Source: Mycolicibacterium sp. J2
Lineage (GTDB): Bacteria > Actinomycetota > Actinomycetes > Mycobacteriales > Mycobacteriaceae
Assembly: GCF_026240945.1 (NCBI RefSeq)
Contig: NZ_JAPFPY010000028.1
Coordinates: 26,672 to 90,671 of the forward strand
Length of the DNA: 64,000 nucleotides
Direction of reading: 5' to 3'
The position numbers and the translations under genes are program-made. Below the pieces are notes generated by a model. It searched no databases. It was given only the letters and a program-made list of their open reading frames with translations, and was not told where the DNA came from. Numbering within the stretch: position 1 is the first letter of the stretch; every line of letters begins with the position of its first letter. Positions 1 to 7,300 of the stretch are shown here, piece by piece.

Positions 1-1303
1 GCCGCGCGTGCGCGTATTGCACGTAGTAGACCGGGTTTTCGTTGGAGGCGCTGGCCCACAGACCGAGGTCGATGTCGATGGGGCTGTTCACCGAAGACCG
101 GATCAGCACGTACCGGGCGGCGTCCACGCCGATGGCGTCGACCAGGTCGTCGAGGGTGATGACGGTGCCGGCGCGCTTGCTCATCCGGACCGGCTGGCCG
201 TCACGGACCAGGTTGACCATCTGCCCGATCAGCACCTCGACGGTGTCCGGGTCGTCGCCGAGGGCCGCCGCGGCGGCCTTGAGCCGGGCGATGTAGCCGT
301 GATGATCGGCGCCCAGCATGTAGATGCACAGGTCGAAACCGCGCTGCCGCTTGTCCAGGTAGTAGGCCAGGTCACCGGCGACATAGGCCGGATTGCCGTC
401 GCTCTTGATGACGACGCGGTCCTTGTCATCGCCGAATTCGGTGGTGCGCAACCAGGTTGCGCCGTCCTTTTCGTAGATGGCGCCGTTGTCGCGCAGCTTG
501 GCGATGGCCTGATCGACCCGGCCCGAGGTGTGCATCGAGTCTTCGTGGGTGTAGACGTCGAAGTCGGTGCCGAATTCGTGCAGGGACTTCTTGATGTGGG
601 TGAACATCAGGTCCACACCAATGGCGCGGAAGGTCTCCTGCTGCTCGTCGGCGGGCAGGCTCATGGCGTCGGGCGCCTTGGCCAGCACCGCGGCGGCGAT
701 GTCGTTGATGTAGGTGCCGGCGTAACCATCCTCCGGCGCGGGCTCGCCCTTGGCGGCGGCGACCAGCGAGCGGGCAAACCGGTCGATCTGCGCGCCGTGG
801 TCGTTGAAGTAGTACTCCCGGGTGACGTCGGCGCCCTGGGTGCTCAGCAGCCGGCCCAGTGCGTCGCCGACGGCGGCCCAGCGGGTGCCACCGATGTGGA
901 TGGGCCCGGTGGGGTTCGCCGAGACGAATTCCAGGTTGATCTTGAGCGCCAGGTCGGTGGAGTGCCCGTAGGTGGCGCCGGCGCTCAGCACGTTGGTGAC
1001 CACGACGCCCTGGGCGCCCGTCTCGATGCGCAGGTTGACGAAGCCGGGGCCGGCGACCTCGGCGGCGGCGATACCGTCGGCGGCGGTCAGGGCCTCGGCC
1101 AGCCAGCCGGCCAGCTCGCGCGGGTTGGCGCCGACCTTCTTGCCCAGCTGAAGTGCGATGTTGGTGGCGTAGTCACCGTGTTCGGGGTTGCGCGGGCGCT
1201 CGACGGTCACCGTCTCGGGCAGCGCGGCGGTGTCCAGGCCGTGTTCGGCCAGGACCGCGGCGGCGGTGGTCTTGAGCAGGGCAGCCAGGTCGGCGGGTGT
1301 CAC
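1..1303 (-). CDS. argS: Arginyl-tRNA synthetase, C-terminus cut by window edge
   Basis: Class I aminoacyl-tRNA synthetase that charges tRNA-Arg with arginine in the cytoplasm. About 434 of the usual ~550 residues are present; the C-terminal anticodon-binding part lies beyond position 1. The frame contains the HIGH-type motif (PIHIGG, near residue 136) after the ArgRS motif NPTG, and the KMSKS counterpart RMSKR near residue 375. The N-terminal tRNA-recognition domain runs VTPADLAALL through about residue 110. The start is GTG at 1303; an ATG ten bases further out is in another frame. It is transcribed away from the adjacent tRNA-Arg gene. M. tuberculosis argS (Rv1292) lies in the same chromosomal neighbourhood as the cys and opp genes found here. 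Identification is secure from motifs and whole-length similarity to mycobacterial ArgRS. Confidence 0.95.
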   Translation of the reverse strand, partial: MTPADLAALLKTTAAAVLAEHGLDTAALPETVTVERPRNPEHGDYATNIALQLGKKVGANPRELAGWLAEALTAADGIAAAEVAGPGFVNLRIETGAQGVVVTNVLSAGATYGHSTDLALKINLEFVSANPTGPIHIGGTRWAAVGDALGRLLSTQGADVTREYYFNDHGAQIDRFARSLVAAAKGEPAPEDGYAGTYINDIAAAVLAKAPDAMSLPADEQQETFRAIGVDLMFTHIKKSLHEFGTDFDVYTHEDSMHTSGRVDQAIAKLRDNGAIYEKDGATWLRTTEFGDDKDRVVIKSDGNPAYVAGDLAYYLDKRQRGFDLCIYMLGADHHGYIARLKAAAAALGDDPDTVEVLIGQMVNLVRDGQPVRMSKRAGTVITLDDLVDAIGVDAARYVLIRSSVNSPIDIDLGLWASASNENPVYYVQYAHAR

Positions 1304-1427
1304 AGGGGTCCATCCTATGGTCTGGGGTGGTCAGCGCCCGAATCCATTCCGGTTCACGGGTCCCGTTCCCCATGCGCTATTCTTGCTCCGCTAGTCTGAC
1401 AAAGCCCTAACGGCGCGAGTTTCACGC

Positions 1428-1500
1428 GCCCCCGTAGCTCAGGGGATAGAGCGTCTGCCTCCGGAGCAGAAGGCCGCAGGTTCGAATCCTGCCGGGGGCA
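1428..1500 (+). tRNA. tRNA-Arg (anticodon CCG)
   Basis: A complete 73-nt cloverleaf. The acceptor stem is GCCCCCG (1428-1434) with CGGGGGC (1493-1499) and discriminator A1500. The D arm begins GCTC. The anticodon loop CTCCGGA carries CCG, reading CGG arginine codons. The T arm is GCAGG-TTCGAAT-CCTGC. CCA is not encoded in full (the next bases are CAG). The last 11 bases of the gene are part of a 15-bp duplication made by the adjacent insertion sequence, so the tRNA remains intact after insertion. Confidence 0.97.
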
Positions 1501-1503
1501 CAG
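1489..1503. repeat. Target-site duplication, left copy (tRNA 3' end)
   Basis: CTGCCGGGGGCACAG, the end of the tRNA-Arg T arm and acceptor stem plus three flanking bases. It is repeated exactly at 2793-2807 on the far side of the IS481 element. A perfect 15-bp duplication matches the variable (about 4-15 bp) duplications known for the IS481 family and implies a fairly recent insertion. Confidence 0.9.
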
Positions 1504-1529
1504 TGTGATGTCGCAAGACATCGGAATAG
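1504..1529. repeat. IS481 terminal inverted repeat, left
   Basis: Begins TGTGATGTCGC and ends ACATCGGAATAG. It matches the reverse complement of 2767-2792 at 22 of 26 positions. Confidence 0.9.
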
Positions 1530-1560
1530 CCGCGGACCTGCTTTAGGTCCGCGGTTTTTT
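1530..1560 (+). terminator. Strong intrinsic terminator at the IS481 edge
   Basis: Perfect 10-bp stem CCGCGGACCT (1530-1539) with AGGTCCGCGG (1545-1554), loop GCTTT, followed by six T on the plus strand. It would stop plus-strand transcription coming from the tRNA-Arg gene before it runs antisense into the transposase. The transposase stop codon TAA (1543-1545) falls at the loop/stem junction, so the hairpin is partly coding sequence. Confidence 0.85.
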
Positions 1561-2739
1561 CTGTTTGGGGCCTTTGGGTTGGTAGTCCCTGGTGGGGTCG
1601 AGGGTGAAGTCGCGTAGGACTTCTCCGGTGGCGGCGTTGATGACGGTGATGTGGTGGTCTTGGGCCAGGATTAGGACGCGGGTTCGGTAGTGCTGGCGGC
1701 CGATGCCGATGTGGTGCAGGCGTCCGTTGACGCGCAGGGTGACAGCGCCGGCTTGGTCGATGCGGTCGGTGCGGACGCGGTTGTGGGTGTCGATGCGGGT
1801 TGCTGGGGTGGCTTTGGGGCGGCTGATGTAGGCCGTTGCGGGGGTGGCGTGGTGTGGCAGGGAGCGGTGCGGGCGGCGGTGGTTGTATTCGTCGACGAAG
1901 CCCTGGAGTTGGGTTTGTAGTTCGGTCACGGTGGTGGCTCGGGGATAGCCGGTGAGCCATTTTTTGAGGGTCTGTTGGAAGCGCTCAACTTTCCCGCAGG
2001 TGGTGGGGTGGTTGGGGGTGGAGTTGATTTGGTGTACGCCCAGGCGTCGTAGTTCGGCTTCGAATTTGTTGCGTCCGCCTTTGCCGCCGGCGAGGCGGGT
2101 GGTGAAGACCATCCCGTTGTCGGTGAGTGTGGAGTAGGGGATGCCATGGTGGGCCACGGTTTTGGTGAATTCGTTGTAGACGGTGGTGGCGGTGACGCGC
2201 CGGTGGGCCGTCACTGACAGGGCGTAGCGGGTGCAGTCGTCGAGCCAGGACAGGATTTCGGTGTCGGTGCCGTCGGCTAGGCGCCAGTGGGTGAAGTCGG
2301 CTTGCCAGCATTGGTTGGGTTGTTCGGCTTGGAAGCGGATGTAGGAGGTTTTGGGGCGTTTGGCGGGTGTGGGTTCGACCAGGCCGGCGGCGCGCAGGTG
2401 GCGGCTGATGGAGGCCGGTGAGACGTGTAGTCGGTGGTGGTGTTGCAGGTGCCAGGCGATGGTGTGGGGCCCGGCGTCGAGCCCTTTGCTCGACAGTTGT
2501 GTGCGTAGCTCGATGATGAGGTCGATGGTGGCTTGGGGTAGCCGGGTCGGGCTGGTTTTCGGGCGTCGGGAGCGTGGTTCAAACGCGGCGTCACCCTCGT
2601 TGGTGTAGCGGGTGATCAGGCGAGAGATCCAGGACTGAGACACCCCATAGTCGCGGGCGACCTGCGACTGGGAGCGGCCCTCGATGAGCACGGCGGTGAT
2701 GACCAGGCGAGCCTTCGACACCAGCTGAAACTGGCCCAC
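1543..2739 (-). CDS. IS481-family DDE transposase
   Basis: A 398-residue transposase that cuts and joins the ends of its insertion sequence. An N-terminal helix-turn-helix region (about residues 10-50, including SQSQVARDYGVSQSWISRL) is followed by a second HTH-like segment and an rve/DDE integrase core. The catalytic triad appears as D148 (CWQADFTHW), D207 (LTDNGMVF) and E252 (GKVERFQQTLK). Length and motif order fit IS481-family transposases. The start is GTG at 2739, just inside the tandem repeats of the IS end, where a promoter would have to overlap transposase-binding DNA. No frameshift or internal stop is seen. Its stop codon lies inside a terminator hairpin of opposite polarity. Confidence 0.93.
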   Translation of the reverse strand: MGQFQLVSKARLVITAVLIEGRSQSQVARDYGVSQSWISRLITRYTNEGDAAFEPRSRRPKTSPTRLPQATIDLIIELRTQLSSKGLDAGPHTIAWHLQHHHRLHVSPASISRHLRAAGLVEPTPAKRPKTSYIRFQAEQPNQCWQADFTHWRLADGTDTEILSWLDDCTRYALSVTAHRRVTATTVYNEFTKTVAHHGIPYSTLTDNGMVFTTRLAGGKGGRNKFEAELRRLGVHQINSTPNHPTTCGKVERFQQTLKKWLTGYPRATTVTELQTQLQGFVDEYNHRRPHRSLPHHATPATAYISRPKATPATRIDTHNRVRTDRIDQAGAVTLRVNGRLHHIGIGRQHYRTRVLILAQDHHITVINAATGEVLRDFTLDPTRDYQPKGPKQKKPRT

Positions 2740-2743
2740 ACAC

Positions 2744-2789
2744 CTATGCCGATGACTTGAGACACCCTATTCCGATGTCCTGAAACACC
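2744..2789. repeat. Two tandem 23-bp units at the IS481 promoter-proximal end
   Basis: Units 2744-2766 and 2767-2789 share the pattern CTAT(G/T)CCGATG followed by TGA(G/A)ACACC. Only the outer unit counts as the terminal inverted repeat. The inner copy sits next to the transposase start codon and could be an extra transposase-binding site. Confidence 0.7.
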
Positions 2790-2792
2790 ACA
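2767..2792. repeat. IS481 terminal inverted repeat, right
   Basis: Reverse complement begins TGTGGTGTTTC and ends ACATCGGAATAG, pairing with the left repeat at 1504-1529. Confidence 0.9.
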
Positions 2793-2807
2793 CTGCCGGG
2801 GGCACAG
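2793..2807. repeat. Target-site duplication, right copy
   Basis: CTGCCGGGGGCACAG, identical to 1489-1503. Before the insertion this was the sequence joining the tRNA-Arg 3' end to the downstream spacer. Confidence 0.9.
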
Positions 2808-2913
2808 CTTCTACCAGCGGTTATGTACTTCAGAGTAGCCGCCGTGAATCCCATTCGTGGTGCCACTGATTTCTCCGCTCTCACGTCAGTCGAGCGAGCA
2901 GGAGACTCAGCAA

Positions 2914-3180
2914 ATGGCCATCAACTCCCCTTTCACACCTATCACCGAGTGGCTGGAATGGTATGGCGACGCGTCGCGATACGGCCGCATCCTAGTGACG
3001 CCACCTACCGGTCATATCGAAGTTCAGGTGTGCGCGTGGAGTTCCGAGACGGGCACCTTCAATAGGCGCACGCGAACATCAATCCGAGGGCAGGCGAGGG
3101 CATCGGAAGCATCACCGCCGCCGACTGCGGGAATTGACGGAACACCTAGTTCAAGCCGCCGCCCAGATCGAGTGGAATGA
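2914..3180 (+). CDS. Hypothetical small protein, accessory region
   Basis: An 88-residue ORF starting MAINSPFTPITEWLEWYG at ATG 2914, preceded by a purine-rich GGAGAC ribosome-binding stretch 7 nt upstream. I do not recognise the family. The first ~55 residues look protein-like (aromatic N-terminus, mixed composition); the C-terminal part is Arg/Ser/Pro-rich and may be out of a conserved frame. It lies between an IS481 copy and an HNH nuclease in DNA of visibly lower GC than the rest of the window, and ends about 50 bp before a terminator-like hairpin. An upstream in-frame start at 2857 exists but lacks a ribosome-binding site. Real expression is uncertain. Confidence 0.4.
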   Translation: MAINSPFTPITEWLEWYGDASRYGRILVTPPTGHIEVQVCAWSSETGTFNRRTRTSIRGQARASEASPPPTAGIDGTPSSSRRPDRVE

Positions 3181-3230
3181 ACCTCACACACGCTGAGGGT
3201 GACCTCCGCGAAAGACTTCCCCTCGTGGAG

Positions 3231-3253
3231 CCCCGGCCGCTTCTCGGCCGGGG
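3231..3253. terminator. Terminator-like hairpin between convergent genes
   Basis: Perfect 9-bp stem CCCCGGCCG (3231-3239) with CGGCCGGGG (3245-3253), loop CTTCT, followed by TGTCTGTT. It sits between the short plus-strand ORF ending at 3180 and the HNH gene ending at 3278 and could serve both directions. Confidence 0.65.
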
Positions 3254-3277
3254 TGTCTGTTAACCACCTGGCCCTAT

Positions 3278-3733
3278 TCAGAGCATTAGATCAGATTGTT
3301 TCGTGACGCTTAGCTTTCCACGTCGAATTTCTGCCACTAACGCAGTAACAATCAGCCTTGGCGGTAACGAGTGGCTAGACAGACCTGAATTGCATGCCTG
3401 GCACATCGCAACCAGGTTTGCGTCATCATTGATCTCTTCGTCACTGAGTCCGTACTGCTTGCCCTCGCGAACTGAAACCAGGTGACCGACATCAAGGTCA
3501 ACCCCGCCCCGGTGACACAGGAAGCATGTCGCGTTATCCCGAGTAAGAATCCGGGCTCGCTGAGACGGAGCGACATCGGGTCTCGTTCGTAGAGATCTCG
3601 GCTTTCGTCCAGTTTCGGACTTCGGCGCGTTGTAGCAATACCGCTGGCAACTGGCGCACCTAACCGTGTCCTGTCCACCCCTCGTGACGATGTATCCATC
3701 AAGGCAGCCGCAGTCCGGGCATGGCGAGCGCAT
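3278..3733 (-). CDS. HNH endonuclease with N-terminal zinc ribbon
   Basis: Predicted 151-residue DNA-binding nuclease. The N-terminus has paired cysteines (CPDCGC and, ~20 residues on, CASCQRYC), typical of a zinc ribbon. The C-terminal half has an HNH fold: CFLCHRGG, then the GH of DVGHLVSV, and an N/CxxC end in ANLVAMCQACNSGL. The start was set at ATG 3733 because GGTGGAG lies 6 nt upstream; the frame stays open to 3901 but those upstream residues look non-coding. Such stand-alone HNH proteins are common in prophages, defence islands and as homing-type genes; the substrate cannot be told. Its neighbourhood (IS, gene fragment, low GC) points to horizontally acquired DNA. Confidence 0.8.
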   Translation of the reverse strand: MRSPCPDCGCLDGYIVTRGGQDTVRCASCQRYCYNAPKSETGRKPRSLRTRPDVAPSQRARILTRDNATCFLCHRGGVDLDVGHLVSVREGKQYGLSDEEINDDANLVAMCQACNSGLSSHSLPPRLIVTALVAEIRRGKLSVTKQSDLML

Positions 3734-4150
3734 TACGCACTCCACCTGCCCGTTCTCATCGGCTGAACCCATGAGGAGGACCGTAGATGTTGCTGCGGAC
3801 AAAGCAACCGGCCCTGTTAGCGGCTTTGTGGACAAAAAGTGGATAACCCATACGACGGCCTGTGAGTGCGTTCTTAACAGGCAGCGGATACCGCTCAGCA
3901 AGCGGGCGCATTCAGCGCGCGTTAGCGCAGGTCGCAGGGGTTAAATAGCGTATTCGGCGCTGGCCTGACTTGTGGGTGCAAATCGATAGCGGTGTGTCGC
4001 GCAGTTCGCCGCTTCGGGCGTGTCCATTCTTTAGGCCGGCAAGTACGTCGCTGCCGACTTGTCGGTGCCCGGCGACACGTTTCCGACCATGACAACCTCT
4101 ACGCACGGCGCCGCGATCTGGGAGACCTCTAGGGCTGCTACGCCGTCTCC

Positions 4151-4319
4151 ACGACTCGCCGCCGAACAGTTTCTTGCGCCGACTCAACTCCTTGATGTCG
4201 GTGCCGGAGTACTTGTCGGCAGGCTTGCGGCCGATCGAATTGTTGGCGCGCAGCTTCTCCACCCACACGCCGTCGATGACGATGCTCTCGCCGTTGATCC
4301 CGTCGATGCGAAACAACAA
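4151..4319 (-). pseudogene. Coding-like gene fragment of unknown family
   Basis: Minus-strand DNA from about 4350 to 4151 has strong mycobacterial codon bias (G/C at third positions) in one frame, giving DGINGESIVIDGVWVEKL followed by NSIGRKPADKYSG and RRKKLFGGES. Past about 4151 the frame becomes Arg-rich and loses coding character, although it stays open to 3912. I do not recognise the product. It looks like the 5' portion of a gene whose remainder has been lost or shifted. ATG 4319 is the first start; the coding-like signal extends a little upstream, to the end of the giant gene at 4354. The stretch 3734-4150 otherwise shows nothing I can support. Confidence 0.4.
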
Positions 4320-4353
4320 CGGATCGTAATCGCCCGGGCCGGATCCAGAGGGC

Positions 4354-7300
4354 TCACAGCACGCTGTTGTCAGACGTGATCGCCTGGTTCTCCGCGATCA
4401 CGGTCGACACCACATCCCAGGCCGGCTTGGGCGTCCAGTCCTCGTGCAACAGCCCGAAGGTGTCCTGCACCGGATCGCCGGACTGGTAGTCGGCGAAGGT
4501 GTGGATGAAGGCCGGGCCGGCGAAGTCCAAGGTGCGCCAGGTGCGCAGGAAGTCCCCGATGTAGGCGGCCTGCACGTCCTCGGACACATCCGATGTCGGC
4601 TCGCCGTACTCGGTGGCCCAGATCTTCTTGTTGCCATCACCATTGGCGGCCATCACCGCGTGCAACTGCTGCGCCTGGGTGAACGGCACCCCAGCGTGCC
4701 CTTCGCCGGCCGAGAACAGCACCGAGTACAGGTACGGGTGATACGCCAGCGCGTCGAAGTAGCCGGCCGCGCCCGCGGCGTACATCTGGGACAGGAAGGT
4801 CACCGGGTTGATCACCGGGCCGCCAGGGGTTTCCATCGCCGCGGCGACCGAACCGGCGACGACGACGGCGTCCGGGTCGGCGTTCTTGATGGCGGTGTAG
4901 GCGACCTTGAGCAGAGCGGTGTAGCGCGCCGCGTTCGGGGTCGGTGCCCAGAACCCGTTGTAGTTGGGCTCGTTCCACACCTCGTAGTCGGAGATCTGGC
5001 CCTGGTAACGCTGCGCGACCGCGCTGACGAAGTCGCCGAAGGCCACCAGGTCCGTCGGCTCGCCGGCGTAATCGGGCTGCCCGGGCACCGCCGCCCACTG
5101 CGGGGTGGAGTTGATCGCGGCCAGCACCTTGATGTCATGGGCGTTGGCGCTGGTGATCATCCGGTCCACGGCGTCCCAGTCGAATTGGTTGTCCGCTGGT
5201 TCAACCCCGCCCCAGGGCAGCATGATGCGGATGGTGCCGACCCCGGCGCTCTTCAACATCTCCATGGCCTTATCGGTGTCGGTCTGGGAGTAGAAGTACA
5301 TCTGCTGGGTGGTGACGGCCACCGTGGTGGCGCGCTGGTCGATCGCCGTCGCCGACGGCGGCGCGATGGTGACATTCACCGTCGCCGTGGTGGTTCCACC
5401 GAAGGCATCACTGATGTTGACGGTGAAGCTGTCGGTGTCCTCGCCGTCGGTGACCAGTGCGCGGTACCGCGCATCGACGTCGGGGGTGTAGGTGAAGCGC
5501 CCGGTGGAGGTCACCTTGACCTGACCGTAGGCCGGTCCGGTAGCCAGGCTGTAGGTCAGGGCGTCGCCGTCGGGGTCGTCGGCGCTGACCATGCCGGTCA
5601 CCGTGCCGATCGCGGTCGACGTATCGGTCGTGGTGCCGTGGCCGTCCACCGGTGCGGCGTTGGTGGTCGGGTTAGGGGCAATGGACACCTTGACCGAAGT
5701 GGTTGTGCTGCCGCCGAATCCGTCGCTCACCGTGATGGTCACGGTTTCGGTCTTGGTGGCCGAGCTCGCGTTGGGCTTGGACGCCGCCAGCCGCGCTGCG
5801 GCCGTCGGGGTGTAGGTGAACGAGCCGTCGGGATTGATGACGATAGACCCCTTGGTCGTCTTACCTGCCGTGTAGGTCAGCGTGTCACCGTCGGCGTCCG
5901 TCGCGGTGAGGGATCCGGCGACCACCCCCGACCGGGGATCGGTGCTCGTCACGACCGCGGTGGCGCCGGCGGGCTTGACATTGACGGCCCCGATCCGCAC
6001 ATTCACCGTGACGGGCACGACGCCGCCGTGACCGTCGTCAACGGTAACGGTGAACGTGTCCATCCTGGCGTCGTGGCTGGCTCCGGGGGCCAGCGCGGCC
6101 GCGCGCGCATCAGCTGTCGGCGTGTAGGTGAACGCACCGGACGAGGTCATCGTGACCGTGCCCTTCGTGGGCCCGCTGCTCACCGTGTAGGTGCGCTTGT
6201 CGTTGTTGGCGTCGGAGGCAGTGACACTGCCCTTGACCACACCGGTGGTGGTGCTCGGATTCCCGATGCTCGTCTTCACGGTCGGGACGGCGTTCAGCGG
6301 ATCGATGGTCAGCGGGATCGTGGTGGTCACCGTCCCGTACCGGCCGTCGGACACCGTGACGGTGAACGAGTCGGTGACCACCGCACCGGGCACGGCCGCG
6401 GCGTGCCGGGCAGCGGCGGTCGGGGTGTAGGTGTAGGTCCCGTCGGGCTTGAGCACCAACGTGCCCTTGGTCGGCTTGGTGTTCACCACATAGGTCAGCG
6501 GGTCGCCGTCGAAGTCCACGACGCCGACCGTGCCGCTGAGCGCACCCGTTGCCGGATTGCTCACCACCGCAACCGGATCGCTGGAGAACGGGGCGGTGTT
6601 CGCCGGCACCAGCGACACCACGCGCACCACCCCGTTGGTCGGGTCGGTCACCCACATCTGGGTCCCGTCACCGCTGAGCGCGACGCCGGATTGCGGGGCG
6701 GTCGCCTCGGCGCCGACATTCGTGACGCCCAACACCGAACCATCGGTGGTGCGCAACGCCACCACCAACCCGGTGCTGGAGGTGACCATGATCGCGCTGT
6801 TGTCCTTGGTCAGTGCGATACCCGACAGCGGCTGACCGAAATTCAGCGTTCCGGCGATGCCCTGCGTGAGATCGAGGAGGGTGACCCCGCCGGCGGTGTC
6901 GGCGACATAGAGCTTCTGGAAGGTTGGGTCGACCGCGAGCCCGACGGGTTTGCCCGCGATGTCGACGATGCTGGAGGCAGTGGACGCACCGGAAGAGAAG
7001 TACGAGATATTCCCGCCGCCAGCGGATGTGGCGCTGACCACGAAGATCAGCTTCCCGTCGGGGCGCACCGCGAACTGGGTGGGCACCATGCCGTCGGCGA
7101 GCTTCACCGTGCCGGCCACCTTGTTGGTCGACGTGTTGATCTTGGTGACCGTTGCGCCGGTACCGTTGCCGACGTATACGGTGCTGCCGCTGGGGTTCAC
7201 CGTGATCGCGGTGGGATTGGCCACGGCGACCGTGGCTTTCAGCGCACCGGTTTTGGCGTCCAGGACCGTGACGGTGTTACCGGTCGAGCTCGACACGTAC

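Larger units (their letters stand above)
1504..2792 (-). mobile_element. IS481-family insertion sequence, apparently complete
   Basis: A 1,289-bp element bounded by terminal inverted repeats at 1504-1529 and 2767-2792 (22 of 26 positions identical, both starting TGTG). It is flanked by the 15-bp target duplications at 1489-1503 and 2793-2807. It holds one intact DDE transposase gene on the minus strand. The end next to the transposase start has two tandem 23-bp units (2744-2766 and 2767-2789). The opposite end has a strong terminator hairpin. Intact ends, an intact gene and an identical duplication suggest the copy could still be active. Confidence 0.93.

Noticed and set aside
1489..2807. Reading the 15-bp direct repeats as attL/attR of a prophage or integrative element
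   Set aside because: The repeats flank exactly the inverted repeats of an IS481 element and no integrase is present; a target-site duplication explains them fully.
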